Shown piece after piece: positions 1 through 9,686 of a DNA stretch of 64,000 nucleotides. Position 1 is the stretch's first letter. Each line of letters opens with the position of its first letter. Location of the stretch: positions 1-64,000 of the forward strand of contig NZ_JABSQR010000025.1 in NCBI RefSeq assembly GCF_013215705.1. Reading direction: 5' to 3'. The notes below the pieces were generated by a model. It was given only the letters and a program-made list of their open reading frames with translations. It did not search any database and had not been told where the DNA came from. The stretch comes from Moritella sp. Its GTDB lineage: Bacteria > Pseudomonadota > Gammaproteobacteria > Enterobacterales > Moritellaceae. The position numbers were made by a program, and so were the translations under genes.

Positions 1-83
1 GTGCCATATGTTGCTCTTTAACCTTCTTTGGTAATTATGAAAACTTATTTAAGTTAACATTGCAACTATTCTGACACTGGGGG

Positions 84-135
84 GTAACATATACCTCTAC
101 TTTGTGAATGTTCACAAAGTACAGGCATATGTTAC
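84..135. repeat. 52-bp near-perfect palindrome upstream of a LysE-type exporter gene
   Basis: Two nested inverted repeats share one centre at 109/110. The outer arms are GTAACATAT (84-92) and ATATGTTAC (127-135). The inner arms are ACTTTGTGAA (99-108) and TTCACAAAGT (111-120). Together about 23 of 25 positions per arm pair around a central TG. It ends 16 bases before the start codon at 152, so it could be a large operator, a cruciform, or the terminator of a gene to the left. The inner TGTGA-N4-TCACA resembles a CRP site but has the wrong spacer. Confidence 0.6.
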
Positions 136-151
136 ATAATAAGGAACGTTG

Positions 152-784
152 ATGTTTAGCCATGAATTTTATGCCTTAGTGATTATCACATTAGTCACTG
201 TTATCACCCCAGGGCCAGACTTTGTAGTCGTGGTTAAAAATACGGTTGGGGTATCGAGACGGGCGGGGTTTTTAACTGCGTTTGGTATTGCCTCTGCAAT
301 TTGGGTACATATATTTTATTCTATTGCCGCAGTTCAATTTGTGGCCACGCAATCTGAATTTCTATTTGAGGTAATAAGACTACTCGGGGCAACCTATCTA
401 TTTTGGCTCGGGTGGAAATCATTAACGTCGACAGGACAGTCTTTGGAACCAAAAACAGAAACGGATAAAATTAAACGCTCTGCATTTTGGAAACAAGGTT
501 TTATTAATAACCTACTAAACCCCAAAGCCACGCTGTTCTTTATCAGTATTTTCAGTCAAGTGGTCGACCCTAACACACCGATCTTCCTTCAAGTTGGGTA
601 TGGTGTCGTCATCACGATTATCTGTTTTTCTTGGTTTTGCTTCATCTCAATCATGTTAACCATTGATAATATGAAACCCTATGTAAATAAAATCGTGCAA
701 CCCGTTGAAAAAGTAGCTGGCGTTATTTTTGTCTCCTACGCATCAATGGAGATTTATAACAGTTATCAACTTCATTTTTTATAA
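152..784 (+). CDS. LysE/RhtB-family amino-acid exporter
   Basis: This is a 210-residue inner-membrane protein with about six hydrophobic segments. The family exports amino acids or related small molecules using the proton gradient. Visible family marks are TPGPD at residues 19-23 in the first membrane segment and a NPKATLFF stretch near residue 125. The ATG at 152 is preferred over the TTG at 149 because AAGGA at 141-145 is well spaced from it. It is a single gene behind a striking 52-bp palindrome. The substrate cannot be told from sequence. A second, dissimilar family member lies at 9685-10290. Confidence 0.85.
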   Translation: MFSHEFYALVIITLVTVITPGPDFVVVVKNTVGVSRRAGFLTAFGIASAIWVHIFYSIAAVQFVATQSEFLFEVIRLLGATYLFWLGWKSLTSTGQSLEPKTETDKIKRSAFWKQGFINNLLNPKATLFFISIFSQVVDPNTPIFLQVGYGVVITIICFSWFCFISIMLTIDNMKPYVNKIVQPVEKVAGVIFVSYASMEIYNSYQLHFL

Positions 785-1021
785 TTACAGGAGACAGTTT
801 TAAACTAAAAATGTAGCGCCGAGATACTTAATTATGTTTAATTACACTTAATGCGTATATACCGCTAAGCGTCATCATGGTACAAATAACAGGCCATGCC
901 GATATAATTTGGCAAGCAGTAAGACGAAAACCTAGACAGCCTCGAATAAAATCGGCAGGGAAAGGACCATAATGACCCGTAACCATGAGCAAGGACTGGC
1001 GCAGCGGCCTTGAATAATTCA

Positions 1022-4000
1022 ATGTTGAAAGAGTTAAAAACATCCATAATCATACAACTGATCTTTGCCGTCTCAATCGCGCTATCTGTTATTATGATTT
1101 ACGCCATTGATCGTTACAAACATCAGCAACAGCGCTCAGCGGTTCAAAACTTATCCCACAGTTACGCCAATCTCATTGAAACTAACATCAATCAGGCATT
1201 ATCGGCCGCATTCCCACTTGCCGCCTTAGTCCAAAATCAACACCTTGATGAGGCTAGCTTTACCCTATTCGCAACTGAAATGTTGCCTTTCTATCCTGGT
1301 ATAGCGGCACTGCAACTCGCTCCTAATGGTATTATCCAATATATTGCACCATTAGCAGGAAATGAAAAGGCAATTGGCCATAACTTACTTACCTCTCCGA
1401 ACCGGAATAAAGAGGCATTTTCAGCCAGAGATAGCGGTAACTTAACGCTGACAGGCCCTTTTCAGTTAATCCAAGGAGGCTATGGCGCCGTTGGACAGTT
1501 ACCTATCTATTTGGATCGTCCAAGCGGTAAACAGTCTTTTTGGGGCTTCGTGGCTGTTTTAATGCGTTTCCCACAAGTACTCGAAGCAGTAAAGCTACCG
1601 GACTTGGTCGAGGCAGGGGTCGCATATCAGTTATCTCGCATTAATCCAGACACTGGACAAATTCAAGTTTTATCAAACTCATCAGCACCACTGTTAGTTA
1701 ACCCTGTTGCAAATAGTATAGACATCGCGAACGTGACTTGGATGTTAAAAATGTCCCCCATCAATGGCTGGATTCACTACATGTCGATTCTAGTCATGAT
1801 TCTGCTCAGCATAATATTTACGAGCTTGACCACCTTTTCCGCCATATTAATCATGCGTATAAAGGACAACCAAAAGTCGCTTAAAAATATTGTAGCTGAA
1901 CGTACTAAGCAATTGAGTGATAATTTAACACGCTTAGATTTGGCGCTAAAGTCAACGGGTCAAGTGTGGTTTGAGCTAAACATACAGAGTGATGAAGTTT
2001 TATTTGGCGGCCAAAACGAACAACTGACAGATGTCAATCCATCCAATATTAAAACGATCTTTGAACAATGGTTAGAAAAAATTCATCCCGATGACTTTGT
2101 ATCAGCCTCCAATCGATATAAACAATCCTTGGTATCAGGTATGCCATTTGAACTTGAATATCGGCTAAAAATAAAAGATGGAAACTGGTTATGGATCCAC
2201 ACGGCCTGTGAATTTACAACATGGGATGAGCATCATAAACCAATCTGGTGCACCGGCGTTCATACCGATATCACCCAGCGCAAGCAGATAGAGCTGCGTG
2301 ATAATGCCCGCAACGCGGTATTAGAGAAATTATTAAAAGGCGATCCATTAAAAATAATTTGGGAACACATAGTTAACTTCATCGAACAAGAACAAACGGG
2401 AGCACTGTGTTCTGTGCTACTGATCAATGCACAGGGCACGCATCTTAACTCTGGATTTTCATCATCAGGCATTCCTGATTATTATAATGAAGCAGTTGAT
2501 GGCATTGAAATTGGCGATGGCGTGGGCAGTTGTGGCACCGCAGCGTTCACCAAAAGAAGAGTCATTGTAGAGGATATTCAAACTCATCCCTATTGGGCTA
2601 ATTTTAAAGCGTTAGCAGCCCGAGCTCAACTAGCCGCTTGTTGGTCCGAGCCGATTATCGGGTCAAACAACCAACTGCTTGGTACCTTTGCAATTTACCA
2701 ACGTGAGCCAAGTACGCCAACCGAACACGATTTCAAATTGCTCGAATTCGCAGTTCAACTCAGTGTGATAGCGATTGAACGAAATCTGTCCGATGAAAAG
2801 CTTCGGCTTTCTTCCCGCGTATTTAACGATACTAATGAAGGACTGATGATTACCGATGTGACGGGTAACATTATTGATATCAACCCTGCTTTTACTCGAA
2901 CCACCGGGTACAGCCGTAGCGAAGTATTAGGTAAAAAACCCAGTATCCTCGCTTCCGACAAGCAGAGTCCGGCTTTTTTTATTGAAATGTGGCAAAATCT
3001 CATGGAACAAGGTTACTGGCATGGGGAAGTCTGGAATAAAAAGAAAAACGGCGAGCTGTTTGCGGCGCGACTTTCTATTTCGTCACTCACCAATGATGAT
3101 GGTGAAAACTTGCACTACGTGGGGTTATTCTCTGATATAACCCAGATTAAACAACAGCAACAAAAGCTGGAATTGATGGCGCATTATGACATGCTCACCA
3201 AGTTACCCAACCGCTCACTGCTTGCTGACCGTTTTAGGTCAGGTATTGCCCATAGTCAGCGCACTGACACTATGCTGGGTGTTTGTTTTCTCGATTTGGA
3301 CAATTTCAAACCCGTCAATGATAGCTATGGCCATGACATAGGCGATCAATTACTCATCGCCGTAGCCCAACGTCTCAAAAGCAATATCAGAGAGGAAGAT
3401 ACCGCGTCACGCCAAGGTGGCGATGAGTTTGTCCTGTTACTGGGTGATATTGAATCACTTGAGCACTGTGACGAAATACTGCAACGAATTAATTACTTTC
3501 TTGCCCAACCTTATATCATTGCAGGGCATACTTTTAATATCAGTGTCTCAATTGGGGTAACGCTATATCCAGATGATGATGCCGATCTGGATACCTTATT
3601 ACGTCACGCTGATTATTCGATGTATCAAGCAAAATTAACCGGTAAAAATCGTTTCCATCTGTTTAATCCCGAGCGAGATCAACAAACAATCCAAAAACAC
3701 CAGCAACTTGATGAGATAAAACAAGCCTTATCAAATAACGAGTTTTCTTTGTATTACCAACCGAAAATCCATATGAAGACCGGCCAGGTATTTGGTGCTG
3801 AAGCGTTAATTCGTTGGTTTCACCCGGAGAAAGGATTGATCCCGCCACTTGATTTTTTACCTATTCTTGCGGGCTCAAAACTAGAAAACCAAATCGGTGA
3901 CTGGGTTATCAACCAAGCACTGAAACAAATTGTGGAATGGCAAAAGCTGGGCATTTTTATGGAAGTGAGTGTTAATATCGCGTCTTATCACTTGTTGTCA

Positions 4001-4519
4001 GCAGAATTTTTAACCCTGCTTGAAAGTGCGTTGGCAAGTCACCCAGATTTAGATGCCAAATATTTACAATTAGAAATATTAGAAAGCAGCGCTCTGGGTG
4101 ATCTCAATACCATCCGTAATATTCTCAATACCTGTCGGGATGTATTAGGCGTGAATATCGCTCTGGATGATTTTGGTACGGGATACTCCTCACTGACTCA
4201 CCTCAAAAACTTGCCTGCTAATACCATCAAAATTGATCAAAATTTTGTAAAAAACATGCTCGACGACCCTGATGATTATGCCATTATCAAGGGCGTGCTT
4301 GCACTAGCAGATTCCTTTAATCGTGAAGTCATTGCGGAAGGTGTTGAAACAACAGAGCACGGCTTGATGTTGCTCTCAATGGGTTGCTATGCGGCACAAG
4401 GTTACGGCATTGCCCGGCCCATGCCAGCATCTGATATCCCAAATTGGTTACACAACTATATCCCAAATCAGCAATGGCTAGATAGTGGCAACATAGTGGG
4501 CTCAACAAAGATAAGATAG
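1022..4519 (+). CDS. membrane-bound CHASE-PAS-GAF-PAS-GGDEF-EAL cyclic-di-GMP enzyme
   Basis: A 1,165-residue dual c-di-GMP turnover protein. A first membrane helix (about residues 9-31) and a second (about 255-285) bracket a periplasmic CHASE-type sensor. Then follow PAS (about 305-425), GAF (about 445-590), PAS (about 600-710), GGDEF and EAL domains. The diguanylate cyclase motif GGDEF is intact near residue 799, with an RxxD inhibitory site (REED) five residues before it. The EAL domain keeps EALIRW, DDFGTGYSSL and EGVET, so phosphodiesterase activity is plausible too. Which activity dominates is unknown. ATG 1022 is the first good methionine; a TTG at 1010 is possible. No clear ribosome site is seen for either. 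It stands alone. Confidence 0.9.
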   Translation: MLKELKTSIIIQLIFAVSIALSVIMIYAIDRYKHQQQRSAVQNLSHSYANLIETNINQALSAAFPLAALVQNQHLDEASFTLFATEMLPFYPGIAALQLAPNGIIQYIAPLAGNEKAIGHNLLTSPNRNKEAFSARDSGNLTLTGPFQLIQGGYGAVGQLPIYLDRPSGKQSFWGFVAVLMRFPQVLEAVKLPDLVEAGVAYQLSRINPDTGQIQVLSNSSAPLLVNPVANSIDIANVTWMLKMSPINGWIHYMSILVMILLSIIFTSLTTFSAILIMRIKDNQKSLKNIVAERTKQLSDNLTRLDLALKSTGQVWFELNIQSDEVLFGGQNEQLTDVNPSNIKTIFEQWLEKIHPDDFVSASNRYKQSLVSGMPFELEYRLKIKDGNWLWIHTACEFTTWDEHHKPIWCTGVHTDITQRKQIELRDNARNAVLEKLLKGDPLKIIWEHIVNFIEQEQTGALCSVLLINAQGTHLNSGFSSSGIPDYYNEAVDGIEIGDGVGSCGTAAFTKRRVIVEDIQTHPYWANFKALAARAQLAACWSEPIIGSNNQLLGTFAIYQREPSTPTEHDFKLLEFAVQLSVIAIERNLSDEKLRLSSRVFNDTNEGLMITDVTGNIIDINPAFTRTTGYSRSEVLGKKPSILASDKQSPAFFIEMWQNLMEQGYWHGEVWNKKKNGELFAARLSISSLTNDDGENLHYVGLFSDITQIKQQQQKLELMAHYDMLTKLPNRSLLADRFRSGIAHSQRTDTMLGVCFLDLDNFKPVNDSYGHDIGDQLLIAVAQRLKSNIREEDTASRQGGDEFVLLLGDIESLEHCDEILQRINYFLAQPYIIAGHTFNISVSIGVTLYPDDDADLDTLLRHADYSMYQAKLTGKNRFHLFNPERDQQTIQKHQQLDEIKQALSNNEFSLYYQPKIHMKTGQVFGAEALIRWFHPEKGLIPPLDFLPILAGSKLENQIGDWVINQALKQIVEWQKLGIFMEVSVNIASYHLLSAEFLTLLESALASHPDLDAKYLQLEILESSALGDLNTIRNILNTCRDVLGVNIALDDFGTGYSSLTHLKNLPANTIKIDQNFVKNMLDDPDDYAIIKGVLALADSFNREVIAEGVETTEHGLMLLSMGCYAAQGYGIARPMPASDIPNWLHNYIPNQQWLDSGNIVGSTKIR

Positions 4520-4532
4520 ATTTAGGACAGGG

Positions 4533-5252
4533 TCAGTAATCTCGATAAGCTTGTACTAATTTATCCATAAACCCAGCAAGCAATAGATTCATTCGAGTGT
4601 GGTCATGTTTAATGATCACACTCGGGTCCTGAACATACTTGCCCCGACTCTTTGTATTAAACGCTGACTGGTCATGTGTAATCAAAGTCGCTAATTGCTC
4701 GCAGATAAATTCTAAATGACACTGAAAACCATATACTAACGGCGAATATCGAACAATTTGCCGAGGGCATCCCTCACTGACCGCCAATACCTTGCTATCA
4801 CTTGTCAGTCCCGGCATATCGTTATGCCAATGGCCAACAACCTCTGCTAAATCAAACTCAGCTAACTTAGGGTCGACATTACCACTCTCTGTAAGCGCGA
4901 TAGGAAAGTGGCCAATCTCTTGGTAAGGACTGATTTGATATGTCCCCCCTAAGGCTTCACCAATCAACTGCGCGCCCAAACAAACACCAACGACGGCTTT
5001 ATTTTTCGATATTGCTTGGTTAATAAATACTTGCTCAGCCAGACTATCAAAATATACACATTCCTCTTGTCGGGTATTTGGGTTCTGCGGTCCGCCTAAT
5101 ACAACAAGCAGATCAAACGCATCCACCTCACAAGGTAATGCTTCATTCAAGTACACTCTAGTGAAGCTTACCTGATAGTCATGCAGAGACGCCCACTCAG
5201 TAAAATACCCTGGCCCTTCATAAGATTCGTGCACAATAAAATGGATTCTCAT
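4533..5252 (-). CDS. class I glutamine amidotransferase-like protein
   Basis: A 239-residue stand-alone GATase1 protein of the GMP-synthase-like type. The nucleophile cysteine lies in GVCLGAQL (about residue 95) and the catalytic histidine and glutamate in GFQCHLEF (about residue 175). Such proteins hydrolyse glutamine or gamma-glutamyl compounds; the acceptor here is unknown. It converges with the c-di-GMP enzyme, leaving a 13-base gap, and is divergent from the AraC-type regulator at 5337. A regulatory link with that neighbour is therefore possible but unproven. Confidence 0.8.
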   Translation of the reverse strand: MRIHFIVHESYEGPGYFTEWASLHDYQVSFTRVYLNEALPCEVDAFDLLVVLGGPQNPNTRQEECVYFDSLAEQVFINQAISKNKAVVGVCLGAQLIGEALGGTYQISPYQEIGHFPIALTESGNVDPKLAEFDLAEVVGHWHNDMPGLTSDSKVLAVSEGCPRQIVRYSPLVYGFQCHLEFICEQLATLITHDQSAFNTKSRGKYVQDPSVIIKHDHTRMNLLLAGFMDKLVQAYRDY

Positions 5253-5336
5253 ATTTCCCCTGTAATATTATTTGGCTATTGGCTTTATGTTACACTTACC
5301 CACAATGACTGAATAAGGCCATCGAGACATTAAACC

Positions 5337-6158
5337 ATGCCAACCAGCCAAAATTTATCCGCAAATACATTAATAACACAACATCAGCATGCGCCAGCAT
5401 TAATCAATACCATCGAGATGCATAAGGGATTTATTGACAAGTTGCACCAGCACCACTGGCACCAACTTATATTTCCAATTCGAGGGTTGATACAAACAGA
5501 AGCGGATGACTATCAGTTTCTTGTACCTCATACTACAGCGATCTTTATTCCGGCTGGCGTTGACCATGAATCAATCGCCATCACCGACACCACCTTCATT
5601 GGCCTATACATCAATCCCGACTATGGTCGCTGTTATACCCGCAATGCAGGACAACAACTTAAGCAAGTTTCCATGACGTCTTTTCTCAAAGAACTGATAT
5701 TGATGATTAAACAACAATGTCAATTAGAGCCAGCACTTTCACACGACAATATCTTGCGCTTACTTGAGGTGTTGTATGACCAAATCCATACGAGTGAATC
5801 GTTCAAATTCAAACTATTAATTCCTGAAGACAGAAGAATTAAAGTGATCTTTGAGCGATTAACAGCGCAACCAGAACTTGATTTCACCTTGTCCAAATGG
5901 GGGAGGATAGTCGGGGCATCAGAGCGCACACTGTCACGGATATTTGCAAAAGAGTTCAATACATCGTTTGCGTTGTGGCGACAGCATTTACGTCTGATCC
6001 AGTCACTGTCTCTGTTAGAGTCAGAGCTTTCAATACAAAGCGTGGCACATCAAGTGGGTTATCAAAATGATTCATCTTATATCAAAGCCTTTAAAGCACG
6101 TTTTGCTATGACACCACAGCAATTCCGCACCAGAAACCATCGAATTTATGTCGAATAA
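5337..6158 (+). CDS. AraC-family transcriptional regulator with N-terminal cupin
   Basis: A 273-residue regulator. The N-terminal half (about residues 15-110) is histidine-rich and cupin-like (HQHHWHQLIFPIRG region), fitting an effector-binding AraC_N fold. The C-terminal 100 residues hold two helix-turn-helix units, including SIQSVAHQVGYQNDSSYIKAFKARF and the closing MTPQQFR typical of AraC/XylS proteins. It is divergent from the amidotransferase gene, with 84 bases between the starts, so it may control that gene. The effector is unknown. Confidence 0.88.
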   Translation: MPTSQNLSANTLITQHQHAPALINTIEMHKGFIDKLHQHHWHQLIFPIRGLIQTEADDYQFLVPHTTAIFIPAGVDHESIAITDTTFIGLYINPDYGRCYTRNAGQQLKQVSMTSFLKELILMIKQQCQLEPALSHDNILRLLEVLYDQIHTSESFKFKLLIPEDRRIKVIFERLTAQPELDFTLSKWGRIVGASERTLSRIFAKEFNTSFALWRQHLRLIQSLSLLESELSIQSVAHQVGYQNDSSYIKAFKARFAMTPQQFRTRNHRIYVE

Positions 6159-6221
6159 GCTCAGTAATAAAAATAGTTTTACTGTAGTATATTTAGGGTC
6201 TTTCTTATATGAGCGCTTTCA

Positions 6222-6524
6222 ATGTCTAATACCGGTCAAGATCAATCAATTGCCAACATCTCTCTCGCACAATTAGCACAACCACTCGATGCAATGCACA
6301 TTGCCCAATTAACTTCATTTGCTTATGGCCTGCCGCCACTGTACTTTTGCCGTGAATATTTAGCGCAAGACGAAAAAACAGCGATTAGTCATTGCTTACA
6401 ACGTTTAGCCAATGGCATGAGCAATCAAGCATTCACATTAGAACAGTTAACGGTGTTATTAGCAGAAAGAGATTATTACGACGACTATGAAGCGCGTCTA
6501 CGTTTAGGGCCAGAGTTAGTATAA
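6222..6524 (+). CDS. hypothetical 100-residue protein
   Basis: I do not recognise a family. The protein is soluble, leucine- and glutamine-rich, probably helical, and ends in an acidic stretch (DYYDDYEARLRLGPELV). It lies 63 bases after the AraC-type gene on the same strand. The upstream sequence is AT-rich, with no strong ribosome site (a weak GAGCG before the ATG). Its codon use looks like that of its neighbours, and the open frame fills the space with a clean stop, so it is probably real. Confidence 0.6.
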   Translation: MSNTGQDQSIANISLAQLAQPLDAMHIAQLTSFAYGLPPLYFCREYLAQDEKTAISHCLQRLANGMSNQAFTLEQLTVLLAERDYYDDYEARLRLGPELV

Positions 6525-6925
6525 CTTCACCTTACTCGATATTAAACTACACCTTTTCGATTTCCTTCGGGATACTATGGCGAGCGGCGATGATACTCTT
6601 TATTGATAAGAGCTGCTCCCTTCTTGCACCTTTTGTGCGTACGTTTTAACATGCCCCACCCTACAACATATCTGCAACCAAGCATCTCCAATATAGATTA
6701 GAAATCTATATTTCATATATTAAATCAGCGTCACGATCTGAATATATAAATCTTTAATAATGATATATAAAACTTAATTGTTAGATAAAACTTTCTAAAT
6801 TGTAAGCGTACAATTCCATTTATACCTTAGTGATTAAATTGAATTAGGGACGCCAATTTCGCTTAAGGATTAATTTTCATCATCCCAAGCAAAAAAAGCT
6901 CCTCTGCAATAACAAGGAGCAACAC
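6525..6925. other. intergenic stretch, 400 bases, mostly AT-rich
   Basis: No convincing gene is seen here on either strand. The part from about 6690 to 6860 is very AT-rich and may hold the promoter for the small gene that starts at 6926. No clear terminator hairpin with a T-run was found. Confidence 0.5.
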
Positions 6926-7084
6926 ATGATCGAAAACATAGAGCGTATAATCAAAGAATATCTATTACTCAACGATATAGAACAACATCAAGTTTATTAC
7001 ATTATAAAAGTGTTAGAAACCGGAAATAAAAGTGAAAAACGCATAATCTGTGAGTCTATCGGTTTAGAAAAACTAATTGTTTAA
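6926..7084 (+). CDS. small hypothetical protein, 52 residues
   Basis: A short open frame with an excellent ribosome site: AAGGAG at 6914-6919, six bases before the ATG. The product begins MIENIERIIKEYLLLNDIE and is helical and charged, with one cysteine; no signal peptide or membrane segment is seen. It ends two bases before the stop of the convergent chemoreceptor gene. I do not know the family. The ribosome site and the fit into the gap argue that it is translated. Confidence 0.55.
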   Translation: MIENIERIIKEYLLLNDIEQHQVYYIIKVLETGNKSEKRIICESIGLEKLIV

Positions 7085-7086
7085 TG

Positions 7087-8535
7087 TTATGTACGATACT
7101 TCTCTAAGATACTACCCAATGACAGTGATGCTTCTACAAGCTCTTGAATACCGGTAACTGACGCCTGTGTTGAAGCCAGTAGCACGCTTGATTGCGAGCG
7201 AATATCACTAAGGTCAGTTGCAATATTATTAACTACCGACGTTTGCTGTTCGGCGGCGGTCGCGATTTGAGTACTCACATCCATCACTGACTGCGCAGAT
7301 TCAGCAATATCATTCACATCAGCACCAATGTCAGTAATTATGTCTCGACTTTTATTCGCTTGCTCTAAGGTTTCAGCCGTAATTTTTGAAATCCCCTGTG
7401 TTTCAGCTTGCAACTTGTCAATCATATCCCGAATTTCAACAGTCGCCTGTTGCGTACGCCCGGCAAGAGTCCGTACTTCGTCTGCGACAACCGCAAAACC
7501 GCGACCCTGCTCACCCGCTCTGGCAGCTTCAATCGCCGCGTTCAGTGCCAGCAGGTTGGTCTGCTCGGAGATCGCATTAATAGTAATAATAACATTGTCA
7601 ATTTCAGTCACTTTCTCATTCAAACTAACCACAGAGACTGACGCGGCATTGGTGTGCTCAGACAATTCAGTCACCATGACAATCGCATCCCGGACTCTTT
7701 CATTACTCTGCCGGATCTTGCTGGTTTCGTTATCCGCTTGCTGGGATGCTTGCAGACCCAACCCGGCGATCTCTTTCGCCGTAGCCGACATCTCTTCCAT
7801 TGCTGTCGCCACAGAATCAACCGAGGCATACTGTTGATTAACCTGGTCTTCTGAATCTCGGGCATCTTTTGCAAATGCCGTTGTGGTCCGATGGAAAGTA
7901 ACGGTACTGGTTTTAACGCTTTCGACTAATTCACTGATGGTGTCCATTGAACGATCAAGTTCGTAGCCGATCACACCAAACTCATCACGTCCCACATGAA
8001 AACCAAGGCGCGAAGTCAAATCACCATTGGCAATGCGGCAGGTCGCTTGATGCATCACCCACAGGGCGCCGCTTAAGTGTGTTGCAAGCCAGTAACTAAA
8101 TAGTCCAATTAGCGCAAGGGGCAGTAGAGAAAGTAAAAAAGTAAAGAACGCCTGTTTCTCCACTTCGGTGTTATCCACGGAATGAGTAAGCACAGCATAG
8201 CCCTTGCCCAACGGTATCGACACTGTTATGTCAGTATCACCTGCTGCTGCAGCTTTTGGCGGCTGGCTGACCACGCGAATATTCTGCTGTCGAAGGGATG
8301 TTTGTAAATCATCTTTATTTAAACCAACCCCTTTCAACGTATTCACCGTAGACACGAGTCTGGTTTGTGCTTGCAGATGGTTTGCAGCATTGCTTTGCGC
8401 TATGGTCGCGTAATAATGACTGCCAGAAAAACCAATTAAAGTCGCTGACATTATAATGAACAACAGCCAAAACTTATCGGTAATATTCATTTTTATGAAC
8501 AGCTTATCTATGGTTCTAAAGTTAACTTCTCTCAT
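7087..8535 (-). CDS. methyl-accepting chemotaxis protein
   Basis: A 482-residue chemoreceptor. There is a membrane helix near residues 22-42, a short periplasmic segment of about 90 residues, a second helix near 132-152, a HAMP-like linker, then the cytoplasmic signalling domain. The hairpin tip that docks CheA and CheW is conserved ([19 protein letters not shown], about residues 325-345). The ligand domain is too short for a full Cache or four-helix sensor, so the stimulus cannot be predicted. The ATG at 8535 has AGAGG just upstream. No chemotaxis genes lie next to it. Confidence 0.92.
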   Translation of the reverse strand: MREVNFRTIDKLFIKMNITDKFWLLFIIMSATLIGFSGSHYYATIAQSNAANHLQAQTRLVSTVNTLKGVGLNKDDLQTSLRQQNIRVVSQPPKAAAAGDTDITVSIPLGKGYAVLTHSVDNTEVEKQAFFTFLLSLLPLALIGLFSYWLATHLSGALWVMHQATCRIANGDLTSRLGFHVGRDEFGVIGYELDRSMDTISELVESVKTSTVTFHRTTTAFAKDARDSEDQVNQQYASVDSVATAMEEMSATAKEIAGLGLQASQQADNETSKIRQSNERVRDAIVMVTELSEHTNAASVSVVSLNEKVTEIDNVIITINAISEQTNLLALNAAIEAARAGEQGRGFAVVADEVRTLAGRTQQATVEIRDMIDKLQAETQGISKITAETLEQANKSRDIITDIGADVNDIAESAQSVMDVSTQIATAAEQQTSVVNNIATDLSDIRSQSSVLLASTQASVTGIQELVEASLSLGSILEKYRT

Positions 8536-8786
8536 TATTACACCTCTGATACAACAAAATACTACTCACACAATGCATTTAGATACTAATACTAATATCA
8601 ATATCTACATGAATTTACTATTAAAATAAGATCTTACATCTGATAAGTAGATGTAAACCTATTTTCGTTATCGTGTAGCGTACAAACTGTAACCAAATAG
8701 ATACGTAGTGAAAATATATCGTCAATAGCGATATCCATATTGTTAGACAGTAAGATCACTAACAAATGTAGGCTGGAACTTACCAC

Positions 8787-8950
8787 GTAACAATATGAAC
8801 ATCAGGTAACATTAGAGCAACTTAAACATGAAAACGATACCGCGATGCTAATTCCCAACATAACCGGGATAGAACAAATAGAGCGTCAAGTTGGGATAAC
8901 GTTGGTGGCGCTTGCCTTGGAGAGGGTTAAAACAGTGCTTGAATGGACAT
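8787..8950 (+). pseudogene. possible short coding remnant before a terminator
   Basis: An open stretch encodes a plausible peptide (EHQVTLEQLKHEND, then MLIPNITGIEQIERQVGI) that ends with TAA at 8948-8950, just before a strong terminator at 8963. No start codon with a ribosome site is seen except a weak internal ATG. It looks like the tail of a lost gene, but chance coding is not excluded. The rest of 8536-9076 shows only AT-rich sequence. Confidence 0.3.
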
Positions 8951-8962
8951 AAATACAAATAG

Positions 8963-8991
8963 AAAAGGCTACTAATTTAGTAGCCTTTTTT
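8963..8991. terminator. Rho-independent terminator
   Basis: Stem GGCTACTAA (8967-8975) pairs with TTAGTAGCC (8977-8985), flanked by AAAA on the left and a T-run on the right. It can work in both directions. Confidence 0.85.
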
Positions 8992-9076
8992 AAATAATGA
9001 CGACGAGCATTATCATTCAACAACACGAATCCAGAAATTAGGACTCACCTTGGCGCGTTAATCCCCGTAACAAAAA

Positions 9077-9238
9077 TTATTTCGCTTCACACGCGCCGAT
9101 TATTGTCGGAATAGAAACCGCTGGGTGGATCAGGTAGTCTGCAGAGCAGCTTTTATCTTGGTTGTAAGTAGTACCAGTGCAACCAGAAAGAATAGTGAAA
9201 GTAAAAGCAACAACAGCTAATTTAGCAAAAGTTTTCAT
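9077..9238 (-). CDS. small YhfL/DUF4223-like lipoprotein, 53 residues
   Basis: The 53-residue product begins MKTFAKLAVVAFTFTILSGC. It has a lipoprotein signal peptide with lipobox LSGC, so cysteine 20 would be lipidated. The mature part (TTYNQDKSCSADYL, then HPAVSIPTIIGAC) matches in my memory the pattern of the YhfL/DUF4223 small lipoproteins of enterobacteria and vibrios (NxDxxCxxDYLxHPxxSIxxxIGxC). The role of that family is unknown. It is short enough to be missed by length filters. No operon partner is seen. Confidence 0.75.
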   Translation of the reverse strand: MKTFAKLAVVAFTFTILSGCTGTTYNQDKSCSADYLIHPAVSIPTIIGACEAK

Positions 9239-9476
9239 AGTAAATCCATTTAAACGTATAATATTAATGGTAATATTATTTCCATCATCAATGTAACGAA
9301 TGACATTAGAATTTCATATCTAACATTCAACACCCTTCTGTGACTCTCGCAACATTAAATGACCTAACAACCAAATTTTGACCTACCATCATAAAAACTG
9401 ATAATTTCACCTCGGTATCTTCCACTTTGGTCTGCAAACTAACGACTTTGAAAATGTGATTGAAAAGACTGAAAAG

Positions 9477-9686
9477 TTAAGCGGCAAAGTAAGAATGTTC
9501 GCTAGACTTGTATCGAACAACAACAGCTAACGAACTCACTCGGAGAGCGTAACCAACTTGATAAGCCGAGCGAACATCACCAAGTTCTGCTGATTTTTCA
9601 AACCAGTGAATAGACTTTTTATTGTCAGCATCGATCAGACTATCTTCATAATAAAAGTCACCCATCGCTTGTAAAAAACCGGCATT
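9477..9686 (-). pseudogene. truncated Sel1-repeat gene fragment
   Basis: The fragment encodes NAGFLQAMGDFYYEDSLID and AYQVGYAL. It closely matches two separate parts of the full Sel1-repeat protein at 14059-15066 (FYYEDSLVDADNKKAIQWFEKS and LGDARSAYQVGYAY), joined by an internal deletion across repeat units. It lacks a start and signal peptide, and its 5' edge overlaps the stop codon of the LysE-type gene at 9685. The frame after AYQVGYAL no longer matches. It is probably the scar of a duplication followed by recombination between repeats. Confidence 0.8.

Noticed and set aside
84-135. Integron attC site
   Set aside because: The outer arms lack the GTTRRRY and RYYYAAC core pattern and no integrase or cassette array is seen.
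828-1053. Two overlapping minus-strand frames of 62-71 residues before the c-di-GMP enzyme gene
   Set aside because: They overlap each other and the likely start of the forward gene, lack ribosome sites and match no family I know. The region could be a repeat, but I cannot show a second copy in the window.
7328-7837. 169-residue plus-strand frame opposite the chemoreceptor gene
   Set aside because: It is a shadow of the conserved signalling domain of the chemoreceptor on the minus strand, with no ribosome site and no family.
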